Assembly (NCBI GenBank): GCA_028386065.3 | Contig: JAKUCV010003344.1 | Location: 62,001 to 126,000, forward strand | Length of the DNA stretch: 64,000 bases | Source: Turnera subulata | Lineage: Eukaryota > Streptophyta > Magnoliopsida > Malpighiales > Passifloraceae | Direction: 5' to 3' | Part shown: positions 48,768 through 61,418 of the stretch, one piece after another | Layout: every line of letters starts with the position of its first letter | Position numbering within the stretch: the stretch's first letter is position 1 | The notes under the pieces: model-generated | Told to the model about the DNA's origin: nothing | Seen by the model: only the letters and a program-made list of their open reading frames with translations | Databases searched by the model: none | Made by a program: the position numbers and the translations under genes

Positions 48768-50564
48768 TGTAACAACCTGGATAAAATTTTCATAAATTTT
48801 ACCGAGTTATTCTAACTTCCATGGTGAAATTTTACGACAATAATCGAAATTTTTACCACACGGAATTAACTTTGAAAATTTTTCTACAATAAACCGAGTC
48901 TTGGAATTTAATTCCGAGAGTTACTAACATCCCGAGAATTTTCGCGGAATTTTCAAGGCCCAGCTATATTTTTCGGGAAACTTTCGAAAAATGACCAAAG
49001 TGCCCCTAAGGGCAAAATGGTAATTTCCTTCTTCTTCCACTTTTTCTCTGCAACTTACATGTGTTCTTTGTCTTCTTGCACCTGCCATGTGCAGCTTGCA
49101 TCTGCTTAAAACTGTGCTCACATGTCTCCTACCTCGTGCACCACTTGCTGCATTTACCTGCTCACCTACTAGCCACCACTTGCATCTATGTGCGTTGTCC
49201 GTATACCCGATCGTAAGTCTATAAATACCACCCTTAACTGCCCACTAAAACCATCCCTTCTCTATGCAAAACCCAATTCCTTCTATAAACACTCAAACTA
49301 CTAACTAAACCAGTACCCATCTTCCTTAGTTTCTATCCTTTCTGTATATACACATATAAATTATATATATAATAAGTAAATTGAGCAACCAAATGATGCG
49401 AGTCTCCTCCTCCATGAAGCTCACCTAAGCTCGCCGCTGCCGCTTCCTCTCCCTGACCTCCCTCTTCCATTGTTCGCAACAACCCCCGCCAGCAAAAAAT
49501 TCGCCACCAAGAGGAATCAAAGGACCTCGTGTTCCAACCCGAGGACAGAGCCTGAGCCACCACTGCACCTCACCTCTCGTCCAGCTACTGTCGTTCACAA
49601 GTCATCAGAACTACCATCACCGCTACCTCCCCTCTACCTTGTCGCCTCTGCCAGTGACATCGATGACACCGAGGAGTGGGTAAGTTGGCACGATGCCAAA
49701 CCTTACCTCTCCCCAAATTCCTGCTTCTACCTCAATTCCATCAAGTATTAAATCTGTGAAGTAGTTTCACTTGGGGCTTGGATGATTTTTTGTGGATGGT
49801 GTGGGATAATGATGGGTTGAACCTTGGTGGAGGAGGACATGGCATTCTCGATTTTGGTTTTGAAGAAGACGAAGCCCTTGGTGAGCGAACGACTTTGTTT
49901 CTACTTTGAAAGGCTTAGGTCAAGCCTTGACCTTGGGCCATGGTGTGGGCATGCTGTTGGGTTCGATGGTGGGCCAGATAGCATTATAGACTATATAAAT
50001 AATTTGGATTTTGGTAAGTTTAAGGTTCAATTAACTACAGTCTATTTTTATTTTTAAACCAACAATTATTTGGTACTTGCATATTATTACATGGATAATA
50101 AACTCTAAAAGAACACAAGCATCATGCATATAGGAACGGATAAGATTAAATGACACCATGCATATATTTTACTATCCATCATGTATGATTATATTTATAT
50201 TATAATAAAGGATGAATAACGGAGAAGTGGAATCTACCTACAGTTTCCAAGACATTGGAAATACTAGGTGAGGTTGCATATATGTCGTGCCATCCGTGAT
50301 AACCTGGATGGCTGGTCTCGGGAAACTATAAGTTTCGTTGCATTTATGTCTTGTTGCTATTGTGATGGTTGTTGAATATTTTAGTTGATGCTTTTGATTG
50401 GCTATAATATGTTTTGTTCATATGCATCGTGTCTCGTGATCATACCCTGTGGGGTTGTCTACTGTTGAATGACCATGGTCAGCATCGTCTGCCGGCTAGC
50501 GCATGTCTGTTGATTGCCGTTGTTTGTGTGTGGTCTGCGGCTGTAGGCATTGGTTACCAATTGT
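48768..50564 (+). mobile_element. Ty3/gypsy-like LTR (partial), plus orientation, cut by the Tekay-like element
   Basis: Starts TGTAACAACCTGGATAAAAT, the usual beginning of plant gypsy LTRs. It contains a promoter-like CTATAAATACCACC at 49219-49232 with a pyrimidine-rich leader after it, and the conserved 'ataacctggatggctggtctcgggaaac' zone near 50299. No CA end is seen before the Tekay-like LTR begins at 50565, so its remainder should lie beyond the right edge of the window. Short frames at 49470-50057 are not convincing genes. Confidence 0.5.
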
Positions 50565-53500
50565 GAAACCACCGCGTCCCAAGAACAATATACCAAAACA
50601 TAAATAATTACGAAATGACCAAAACGCCCTTTAGTCCAGGGATGCCAAAACCCTATGTGTAATAATATCTCAAAATCCCAAATAATAATATTCATCAAGA
50701 GATAAACATTGGGATGTAATAATGACCAAAGTATAAAAAGGCTCAACCAGCGGCAAATCAACCGGAATAACAATGAACTAAATACAAAGTAAATCAAATC
50801 CACATCTCAAAAATAATTATGCAGCGGAAAATAAAGAAATAGTCAATGACAAGTATAATCATATGCAGTGTCAAACTATGGATCCACCAGGAAGGAAACG
50901 CAGCTACCTGCTGAAATGAAAAAGTCTGATACCCGAGGTAAGAGCAACCGTCAACAAGCTACTAATGATCTGTAAAACCACGGTGGCGATTTATATGAGT
51001 CGCCTACTCAATGTATAATATAAGACAAACATACAGGCAAACAAAGACAGGCTCGTAGGGTGAGTAAGTCTACGAGCACAAGTATACACACACAATTAAC
51101 ATGTGTCAAATACCTCACATATATGTGTTAGGTGAATTATCTGGTTATCACATTCTTATCATTATTAAGGGCCCTCTACTGCGTGCGTCGGGCACGGTAG
51201 CGATTGGCCAGTTCCCCAGGGCATAAGCTCAAATGTAATCATATATGTATACAGTATAAATATCAACACCGGAATGGGTAAGTTCCGACAAAGAAAACCA
51301 CTAACAAACAAGTGGCCGACAGCTCTAGGAGGGGTGCTCTCCTCAAAGAAATTATAATACAAAAATCTTAGGGCACACCAGTCAGTCCCCAAGTCGCCAG
51401 CTCTGTGAGGGGTGCTCTCACCAAAAGAAATGGATAATAACAAATAACCAAGGGGTAAACCCGACAAATCCCCAAGGCGCCAGCTCTGTGAGGGGTACTC
51501 TCACTAATATACTAACCGAGGGCGTACCGATCAATTCCCTCGTCGCCGTCTCTGTGAATACAATTCACTAAAATAATAGGACCCGAGGGGTACCCTCTCT
51601 TTCCTCTCGGTGCTACCGGTCAACTTCCCTATAGTAGAACTTATTAATTATTCAGGTACCTTATGTTACCAATTATGAAATTGTTTAAGTGTCACCTCGA
51701 GTCATATCTAAGTTGTGTACCATTGCAGAGGTTCTCTAAATAGAGCCTAAAGCTCACAATAAACAGGATATAGCAAGACAACGTATATCACAAGCATGGC
51801 AATAACAGCTCATAGGAGAATCACATGGCAAACAGCACATATTCATTGTCATGGCAATTCATCACATGAACAACCAGGTACACAACACAGTCAACAGTAC
51901 GAAGCATACTCAGCAAGCAGTACTACCTTACTATACCAACAAGTATTCGCATACAGGTATATAAGTTTTATAGAGTCACCTCAATTATGATGGCGCTCTA
52001 TCTGTCCACCACTAGTACCAGCCGCTCCTGAATTATGTCTCGTGCCTATACACATAGACACCACTTCTCACAAAGAAATTTAACAATAAATAAATCATGC
52101 ATGCATGTGCAATGCAACCGTGAGTTAAAGTCCAGCCCGAATCGTCTACTCTCACTCACCAAAACTACATCTCCAAGTCACGGGCCTAAGGTTCACAGGC
52201 TCAAAGCCCAACTAAGTCCAAAACCTTAATCCCGGGCTTGAAGTCCATACCACCAATCCAATACTTAACCCACAATAATCTCGGGCCTATAGTCCTTGCC
52301 ATTAAGTCCACTATAAACTTTAGATGTCCTTTGGCTTTGAGTCCACTTATAATAAATCCAGGAATTATAATGGGTCATAACATTTTATTACTGGGCCAAG
52401 GCCCGATTTGTCTTACTCCCGTCTAAAGGTTTAACCCGAGTCCGAGTTATCCGTCCTAGAGGTTCTACCCGCATCGGACAACCGTCCACGTGCTACTCAC
52501 TCCTCGCCCTCGGTTTCTACTATGTACATTAAGAATACAAAACCCAATCCGAAAATAATAGATGTACATGCCATGAGTGAACACTAAGTGACTCAACAGT
52601 GGATAATACCGTGGAAAAATGCCGAAGAAAATTCTGGAGAAACCCACTCGCCGGATTCCGGTCAACTCCGCCGGAATAGCACAACAGCCCGAACGACCAC
52701 CACTACAAATAGACCACAAGTCTTCCCACACACCAGCAACCCGAGCTAAGAACTTTTTCCAGTAAGCAACAACAACCCCCAAAACCCACTGCCGGTAAAA
52801 GACTACCATTAATGTACTGGAACTAGAAACATAAGAAAAAAGCAAGGACGAACTGGAACCTTACCGGAAGATGGATTCATGCACGACCCGTAGCAGATCC
52901 AACACCTCGATCTAGACGACTCTACCAAACCCCGTGGTCTGTACCAGATCCTGCAACCGATCCAGACAGCTCCGCTCGAAACAGCAACAACCCGAGCACG
53001 TCCGACAACCGCCACAATAGGACAAACACAGCACCACTAATCCACCATCTAAGCTAAAATGACAACACAGCCCAAGACACTAACTGACACAAACCCACCG
53101 TCGGAAAACCACCCCACACACACACACCCGCCGTCAAGCCAATGCCAACCACCGAGCCCAAAAACAAAACAACCCGAACAAACACCATCATAGCTCGAGA
53201 ACAAAAAGAGGAGGAAGAGAAAAAAGGAATAGGGGACAGGGCTTATTGGAGCACGATGGTGGCGACGACCCAACCTCGTCAACCAGAGGAGGGCCTTGGG
53301 TTCTCCGCCTCAAGACCACCTCGAGCAACTCCTTCCCTCTCGCGGACACAGACGACACCACACCGACACACAGCGCGGCTGGAAAGGCAAGTTGGAGAGA
53401 CAGAGAAACGGGCGGCGGGCGGTGGTGCTTCGTCGTCAAGAGGAAGGAGAAGAAAACAAAGAGAAAAAAAAAAAAAAGTGGAGGCGCAGCCGGCTCGGAA

Positions 53501-53939
53501 AAGAAAGGAAAAAAGAGAGGAGAAAGTGAGGAGAGAGAGAATAAGAGAAGCTTATATACCTAGGTTAATCCTAGGGTTTCTTCGTCAGCTAAATGGCATC
53601 GTTTTGATTAACAAAACGGCGTCGTTTCAACTCTCTTCCACCCCTGGTCAACGCGCCCATACGCCCTTGGTCAACGCGCGAGCCTTCTTGAGTTTTATAC
53701 CTCGAAGCTCCCAAAACAACGTAGTTTTTATAAAAACTACATTAAAGCTTAATTGCCAACTCCGAAACCTGATTAAAACCAAACGAACACTAAATAACGG
53801 TTGGAACCTTCATTAGAGAAATAATTTTAAGGAAAAGAGTTAAATTCTGGACCAAAATTCTGAAATATCTCGAGGGTAAAATTGGAATAAAAATTCCAAA
53901 AAATCCATAAAATAAATTATGAAAAATCGGGGCGTTACA
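50565..53939 (-). mobile_element. 3' LTR (3375 bp) of the Tekay-like element
   Basis: Runs from TGAAACCACCGCGTCCC to CGGGGCGTTACA. It repeats at 58849-63978 once two later insertions are removed. 'ccagctctgtgaggggtgctctcac' type repeats occur three times between 51318 and 51500, about 85 bp apart. A TATA candidate on the minus strand, CCTAGGTATATAAGC, lies at about 53550-53564, upstream of the GC-rich leader part. The GC-rich open frames at 52465-53816 have no domain. Confidence 0.9.
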
Positions 53940-56900
53940 GTTCTACCCCACTTATGAAAATTTGGTCCTCGAAATTACTAGATAAGAATAAAAATAGATG
54001 TGGATACTGCTCCCTCATATGAGACTCAACCTCCCAAGTAGCCTCATTCGGAGAATGACGGCTCCTTCTAACTCGAACCATGGGAATTGTACGACTCCTC
54101 AACTGCCGTACTTCCGAGCTAAGATCTCAACCGGCTCCTCGACATAAGTCACATCATTAGCAACCTCCAACTCCATTAGTGACACCACATGACTCGGATC
54201 AGACCGATAATGCCTCAACATCGAGATATGGAATACATCGTGTATGCGAAACAGCTCCTCCAGTAAAGCCAATCTATAAGCCAGCGGACCAATCCGCTCC
54301 ACGATCTCATAAGGACCGATATAACGAGGGCTCAACTTGCCCTACCTCCTAAACCGGATAACACCTCTCCAGGGAGCAACACGGAGGAACACTCTGTCAC
54401 CTACACTGTACTCCATCTCCCGACGATGCTTATCCGCATAACTCCTCTGTCAGTCTTGAGCAGCTCTCATGCACTGCTTGACCACCTCAATCTGATCCAC
54501 AGTCTCCTGGACAAGATCTGGACCAATCACCAGTCTCAGACCCTCCTCATCCCAACAGATTGGACTACGACACTTCCGCCCGTACAAAGCCTCATAAGGC
54601 GCCATACCGATACTGGAGTGATAACCGTTGTTATAAGCAAACTCAACCAACGGTAATGTCTCATCCCAAGAACCACTGAAATTGAGCACACAGGATCTAA
54701 GCATTTCCTCCAAAGTCTGAATAGTCCTCTCTGACTGTCCATCTGCCTGCGGATGAAAAGCTGTACTGAAATTTAGCCTAGTACCCAAAGCTGACTGCAA
54801 ACTCTTACAGAAGTGGGATGTGAACCTCGGGTCCCTGTCCGACACAATGGATAGAGGAACTCCATGTAATCTGACAACACCCGAGATATACAACCTCGCC
54901 AGCTTATCCATCATATCCGTTTGCTGAATAGGAAGGAAATGAGCTGACTTGGTCAACCCGTCGACAATGACCCAGATGGTGTCATGCCGACCCCGGGTTC
55001 TCAGTAGCCCAATCACAAAATCCATGGTGATGTGCTCCCACTTCCACTACGGAATAGACAAAGATCTCATCTTGCCGGCAGAAGCCTGATGCTCGGCTTT
55101 CACCTGCTGACAAGTCATGCAACAAGCCACGAACTCCGCAACATCCTTCTTCATTCCAGGCCACCAATAGTGACTCTTCAGGTTCAGGTACATCTTTGTG
55201 CTACCCAGATGTATGGCATAAGGTGAGTTGTGCGCCTCATCCATAATCCACCTCCTCAGGTCATCCATGTCCAGAACACAAAGACGATCACCCGTCATCA
55301 AAGCTCCATCCTCCCGGATGTAAAAACTAGAACTCTCTCCACCAAGAGCCTTATCCCGCAACTCCGCTAGAAGAGGGTCACCGAACTGTAACTCTATAAT
55401 CTTATCCTGCAAGGTCGGTCGGATGCTCAAACTGACCATCAAGGCCCCAGTATCATCGACCTCCAACTAGGCATCCAAAGACCTCAACTCCAACAAAAAT
55501 GGCAAATCAAAGGAAACCGGCTCCTCATCTGCAGAAGAAGCTCTGTTTCGGCTCAAAGCGTCTGCAACCACATTAGCCTTTGCCGGATGGTACTCAATAG
55601 TATAATCATAATCCTTCAGGAGCTCGATCCAACGCCTCTGCCTCATATTGAGCTCCTTCTGGGTCATGATGTACTTCAAGCTCTTGTGATCTGTGAAAAC
55701 CCGACACTTCTCCCCAAAAAGATGGTGTCTCCAAATCTTCAAAGCAAAGACCACAACAGTTAACTCTAAATCATGGGTCGGATAATTCTTCTCATGAGTC
55801 CTCAACTGCCTAGAAGCATAGGCAATCACCCGACCCTCCTGTATCAACACACAACCCAAACCCAAACCAGAAGCATCACTAAACACCGTGTACTCCACAC
55901 CGGGTCTAAGAACTATCAACACTGGTGCAAAAGTCAACCCACTCTTCAGCTCCACAAAACTCTGCTGGCAACGATCAACCTACACGTAAGAGCAATCTTT
56001 CCTCAATAGCTTAGTCATGGGACCCGCTATCAAGGAAAAACCCTCAATAAACCTGCGATAGTAGCCAACAAGTCCAAGAAAACTCCGCACCTCAGATGTA
56101 TTCTTCGGTGGTTCCCACTCCATAACTGCCTTAACCTTGGCCGGGTCTACCTTAATACCTTCTCCCGACACTAAGTGCCCGAGAAAAGCTACTTCATCCA
56201 ACCAAAACTCGCATTTGCTGAGTTTGGCATAAAGCTGCTTTTCCCGCAGCCTCTGCAACACCAACCTCAAATGCTACTCATGCTCGGCCTTACTCCTCAA
56301 GTAAACCAGAATATCATCAATGAACACAACCACAAACTGGTCTAGGAACTCATGGAACACCCCATGCATCACACACATGAACACTGCAGGAGCATTTGTC
56401 AACCTGAAAGAAACCACAACAAATTCATAGTGGCCATACCGAGTGCGAAAAGAAGTCTTTGGTATGTCCTGTTCTGCAATCCTGACCTGATGGTATCCGG
56501 AACGCAAGTCGATCTTTGACAACAGAGATGCTCCCTGCAACTGATCAAACAAGTCATCAATCCTAGGCAACGGATACTTGTTCTTTACAGTCACCTTGTT
56601 CAACTGCCTGTAGTCCACACACATCCGCATACTACCATCCTTCTTCTTAACAAACAAAACCAGGGCACCCCAAGGTGAAGTGCTCGGTCTAATGAAACCC
56701 TTTTCTAGCAACTCCTCCAACTGCTTCTTCAACTTCTGAAGTTCAGTCGGAGCCATCCTGTAGGGTGGAATAGAGATAGGAGCAACTCCCGGTACCAAGT
56801 CCACTATGTACTCCACCTCTCGCTCCGGAGGTAAACCTGGTAACTCGTCAGGAAAAACATCTGGAAACTCCCTCACTATTGGGATATCCTCCAAACCTAG

Positions 56901-58709
56901 CACTGGTACCGTAGAGTCCACCACATGGGCAAGGAATGCATCACATCCTTCCCGAATCATCCTGAAAGCCTGTATAGCTGATATATAACAAGCAGAAAGA
57001 GGTCTCCGCTCCCCAACAAATACCAATCTACGCCCTAAAAGAGAACACAAGGCCACTTCCTTGGCTCGGCAATCTAACATAGCTTGGTGTCTCGACAACC
57101 AATTCATGCCAAGAATCACATCAAACTCACTCAAATCCATAACACTAAGATCAGTGGGAAAACACTCACCATTATACTCAACGGATACATTTCTACATAC
57201 CCGATCCACACTAACTATACTACCCGTAGGTAACCAAACTCTCAAGGGTCTACCTAGGTCATCATCATCACAATTATGTCTGGTTATGTATGTACGTGAA
57301 ATAAAGGAATGTGTAGAGCCTGGATCAACCAAAGCATGTGCACGATGACCAAAAACTATAAATATACCTGCAATGACCTCTGGAGCATCAGTAGCCTCCT
57401 CTCTGGTGATGGCATAAACTCGAGGTGTAACCGCCTGCGTCGCTCCACCTCTGCCCCCAGATCCATTACCACGACCACGACCTCTATAACCATTGCCCTT
57501 GCCTGAGCTCGAAGTTACAGAACTCTGAACTGTGTACTGAGATCCACCACTAGACTTCTCAAGGCAATTGGGCCTGATGTGCCCGAACTTCCCACAACCC
57601 TAGTACTTGAGTGGAGGCCGCTCTGAAACATCCTGTCCACGGGACACATCCTGATGCGACTGACCACCAAATGATCTACCCGATCCGCCTTGGTAGCCAC
57701 CTCCCCAATTCTTCTTAGACCCATAGAAAGAAGAACCACCTGAATAACCACCACTAGACGCTGTATACTACTTCTTCGGCTAACTACCACTGTCTGCAAA
57801 AGATGAATCACGCTTCTTCTGTCCAGCTGCTCGAGCTTGCTGTGCTGCCAAAAGGATCCTCTCCGTGTCCATTGCAGCCTCACAAACTGCATCCCAGGTC
57901 TTGTGTCTCCCACTAGCCACAGGTGCCCCCATGGTGTGGCGTAGAGCATTCACAAACCATCTGTACGTGCTCTCCTCATCTGGCACAAACTCTTTGGAAT
58001 AGGAGAGAAGAGTGTTGTATCGAATCCGAAATGCAGTGACTGACTCATCATCCCCCTGCCTAATCTCAAGAAACTGCTTCTTCAGCTCCTTCTGGTAACT
58101 GATAGAAAGGAACTCCTTATAGAACCTCTCCTTGAAGTCCTCCATTGGCATCACCACTGGTTTAGGCATATTTGGCACCAGCTCCTGCCACCATGTCAGG
58201 GCATAACCAGTGAACATGTGGGCCACATACTTTGCCCGAGACGCTGGCTGACATGTGAACTTTTCCATCACATTCTCCACCTGTCTGAACTAAACATCTG
58301 CCAGCTTCTCCACCTTGTCCTCGCCTGTGAACTCACCAATCCCCAACTTGTTGATGTGCTTGTAGCAACTCTCCAAGCTACCCACCGTGGGATCTGCAAC
58401 AGGCACTGGCTGTGCCCCCTGCTGATGCTGGTGAAACTGCTGAAACTGTTGCCACTGGAGAAAAGCCTGATACTGTCGCAGCATCGCTGGGTCCATACCA
58501 CGAGGTACTACATTCTATTGCCCAGCTCCCGCAGAACCACCCCCTGCTGCATTGACGTTCCCCTATCCACCAGGAACCTGTCCTCGTGTTGCATCATCCT
58601 GCACCCCGTTATCGTTCCCTTGACCAACGGGATTCTGCATCACCGACACGTTGTCGGAAACATGACTAGGGGCGTGCCCCTCGGGATTGTGCTGATCCTG
58701 GTGTTCCAT
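53935..58709 (-). pseudogene. Tekay-like gag-pol polyprotein, one frame broken by 12 stops and one late frameshift
   Basis: Start ATG 58709. Order: gag (about 58300-57780) and a CCHC knuckle near 57595 whose first Cys is now Tyr. Then protease with DPGSTHSF (about 57320), RT with FIDDIL (about 56310), RNase H with FSDASG (about 55870), and integrase with an HHCC finger and D-D-E core (about 55250-54700). A chromodomain-like tail with EATWEVE follows (about 54010). From 58709 to about 54116 every piece is in one frame. In-frame stops: TAG at 58563, 58515, 58290, 57780, 57768, 57600, 56274, 55980, 55467, 55047 and 54342, and TGA at 54450. A one-base loss near 54115 shifts the last 55 codons. 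The natural stop TAA lies in the LTR start at 53935. Confidence 0.9.
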
Positions 58710-58832
58710 GTCGACGCCTATATAAATGCAACTTGTCAAAAACAGTTTATAAAAACGACGCAAAATAGGAACAGGCTTATGCACAACAATCACAACAGAC
58801 ACTTGTTTTGAAAACCCAAAAAACGTAAAGCC

Positions 58833-58848
58833 TGCTCCGCTACCAAGC
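58833..58848 (-). other. Primer-binding site of the Tekay-like element
   Basis: On the minus strand GC TTGGTAGCGGAGC directly follows the LTR end at 58849. It matches the PBS at 111-125. The two bases between LTR and match vary between the two elements. Confidence 0.55.
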
Positions 58849-59371
58849 CGAAACGAGCGCATCCCATGAACAATATACCAAAACATAAATAATTACAAAA
58901 TGACCAAAACGCCCTTTAGTCCAGGGATGCCAAAACCCTATGTGTAATAATATCTCAAAATTTCAAATAATAATATTCATCAAGAAATAAACATCGGGAT
59001 GTAATAATGACTAAAGTATAAACAGGCTCAACCAGCCAAAACAACCACCGGCAAATCAACTGGAATAACAATGAACCAAATACAAAGTAAATCAAATCCA
59101 CATCCCGAAAATAATTATGCAGCAAAAAATAAAGAAATAGTCAATGACAAGTATAATCATATGCAGTGTCAAACTATGGATCCACCAGGAAGGAAACACA
59201 ACTACCTACTGAAATGAAAGAGTCTGGTACCCGAGGTAAGAGCAACCGTCAACAAGCTACTAATGATCTGTAAAACCACGGTGGGTATGAGTCGCCTACT
59301 CAATATACAATATAAGACAAACATACAGGCACACGAAGACAGGCTCGTAGGGTGAGTAAGTCTACGAGCAC

Positions 59372-60893
59372 TAGAGCTGGCAATTCGTGTTCGCGGGTCG
59401 GGTTCGTGTCGGGTCAAACAGGTAAACAGGTATTGAACCCTTGACACGAACACGACACGATTAATAATCGGGTCGTGTCGACACGAACCCGCCAAAATGC
59501 AGGTCAGTCACGGGTCGACCTGCTCAACCTGTTTAGCATTACAGTTCAAAATTTAGATATCTATTTACACAACCCGTTCACCTGTTAAATTACCTGTTTA
59601 CAAAAATTATACACAAATGATAGAAAAAAACACAAACAACCTACTTATCGGTCGAATTACCTATTTACAAAAATTGTTACACATTACAAATGACTATTAC
59701 ATTGCATTCCTATTCCAACATTCCAATTTTCAACTGGAAGCTCAAAATTCAGGAGCTAAAAAAGCTCCATAATGTAGAAGCTCAAAATGCAAGGGATAGA
59801 GGGATGCTCTCTTTTGCAGCTGCTTGATCTGCAGGAATTAATCAATTAAAGGTATTATTACATAGCAAACATAAGACAGAACATCACATGGTTTAGAATG
59901 AAAGGAAATGAAATTTCCTGTCAAGTCATCGTGCAATCCTCAAGGACCTTTTCATCATCATCTCCACCAGAAACTTCTATTGGTTTATCGCAAAAAGAAA
60001 AAAAAGGAAGAAAAAAATTAGTTGTTGGAAAGTAGTTAAGAATCAAAGAAATGAAAATAAACAGACAAGTAATCTTTGCTCCATTCTAATAAGATAATCT
60101 ATCACACAACAAATTCACAAATTTTGCCAAAAAAAAAAACAAATTCACAAAGAATTAACCATGACAGTCGAAAAATATATTACACAGGAAGAAATTAATT
60201 TGGGATTTTTGTTAAATTAGGATTAGGGTTTATGAATAATTTAGGCATTTTGTCGAATTAGGGTTAGGGGTAAATATAATTTGGGGATTCGGCTCAATTG
60301 CACCTTGAGTAACAAAACAAAGAAGAAAAAGGTAGAAGAGAGAAGAGTTGACGCATACAAGATCAAGCACAGAAGACTCATGAAGACTCTTGGAGAAGAA
60401 TGAAAGAAGAAAAGAATCGGAGAAGAGGAGAAGAATAAAAGACGAACGAATCATTCACTTAAGAGAGTCTTTACCTGAGTGAAATCGAGTTCGACGCCGG
60501 CAGCGAGATTGGAAATTAAGTTTTAGAGAAGGAGAGAGTTGTGTTGGAGAGGGAGAGGGAGAGGGAGAGGGAGAGGGAGAGAGAGTGGATTGTGTTTGTG
60601 TGGTGGTGGGTGAGAGTGAGTGTCGGCAGGGTTTTGTTACTTTATTTTATTTTTCTTAATTTGAAATAAGCTGTTGAATTATCCAAAAAAAGAGATGTTG
60701 AGTGAGATAATGAGAAGCTGTTCAATTAATTAAACAGGTTCGCGGGTTGACCCGTGACCTGAACTGCTATATTTCGTGTCGGGTCATGTCGACCCATTTA
60801 ATTAAACGTGTTAGAAACCTCTGATCTATACATGCTAATTTCGTGTCAGGTTCGTGTCGAGTTGTCGTGTCAGTACCCGTTTTGCCAGGTCTA
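59372..60893. mobile_element. Non-autonomous hAT transposon, 1522 bp
   Basis: Inserted in the 5' LTR with a perfect 8-bp duplication ACGAGCAC (59364-59371 and 60894-60901). The terminal repeats are TAGAGCTGGCAATTCG on the left and TAGACCTGGCAAAACG read from the right, a typical plant hAT end. Subterminal zones carry many 'gggtcgtgtc' and 'gacacgaac' motifs, probable transposase-binding repeats. A (GGGAGA)n run lies at about 60548-60590. The longest open frames are below 100 codons and show no transposase. Confidence 0.9.
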
Positions 60894-61418
60894 ACGAGCA
60901 CAAGTATACACACACAATCAACATGTGTCAAATACCTCACATATATGTGTTAGGTGAATTATCTGGTTATCACATTCTTATCATTATTAAGGGCCTTCTA
61001 CTGTGTGCGTCGGGCGCGGTAGCGACTGGCCAGTTCCCCAGGGCATAAGCTCAAATACAATCATATATGTATATAGTATAAATATCAACACCGGAATGGG
61101 TAAGTTCCGACAAAGAAAACCACTAACAAACAAGTGGCCGACAGCTCTAGGAGGGGTGCTCTCCTCAATGAAATTATAATACAAAAATTTTGGGGCACAC
61201 CTGTTAGTCCCCAAGTCGCCAGCTCTGTGAGGAGTGCTCTCACCAAAAGAAATGGATAATAACAAATAACCAATGGGTACACCCAACAAATCCCCAAGGC
61301 GCCAGCTCTGTGAGGGGTACTCTCACTAATATACTAACCGAGGGCGTACCCATCAATTCCCTTGTTGCCGTCTTTGTGAATACAATTCACTAAAATAATA
61401 GGACCCGAGGGGTACCCT

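Noticed and set aside
52465..53816. Open frame of 224 codons and others in the 3' LTR
   Set aside because: Lys/Arg/Glu-rich low-complexity translation inside an LTR, with overlapping frames on both strands and no conserved motif.
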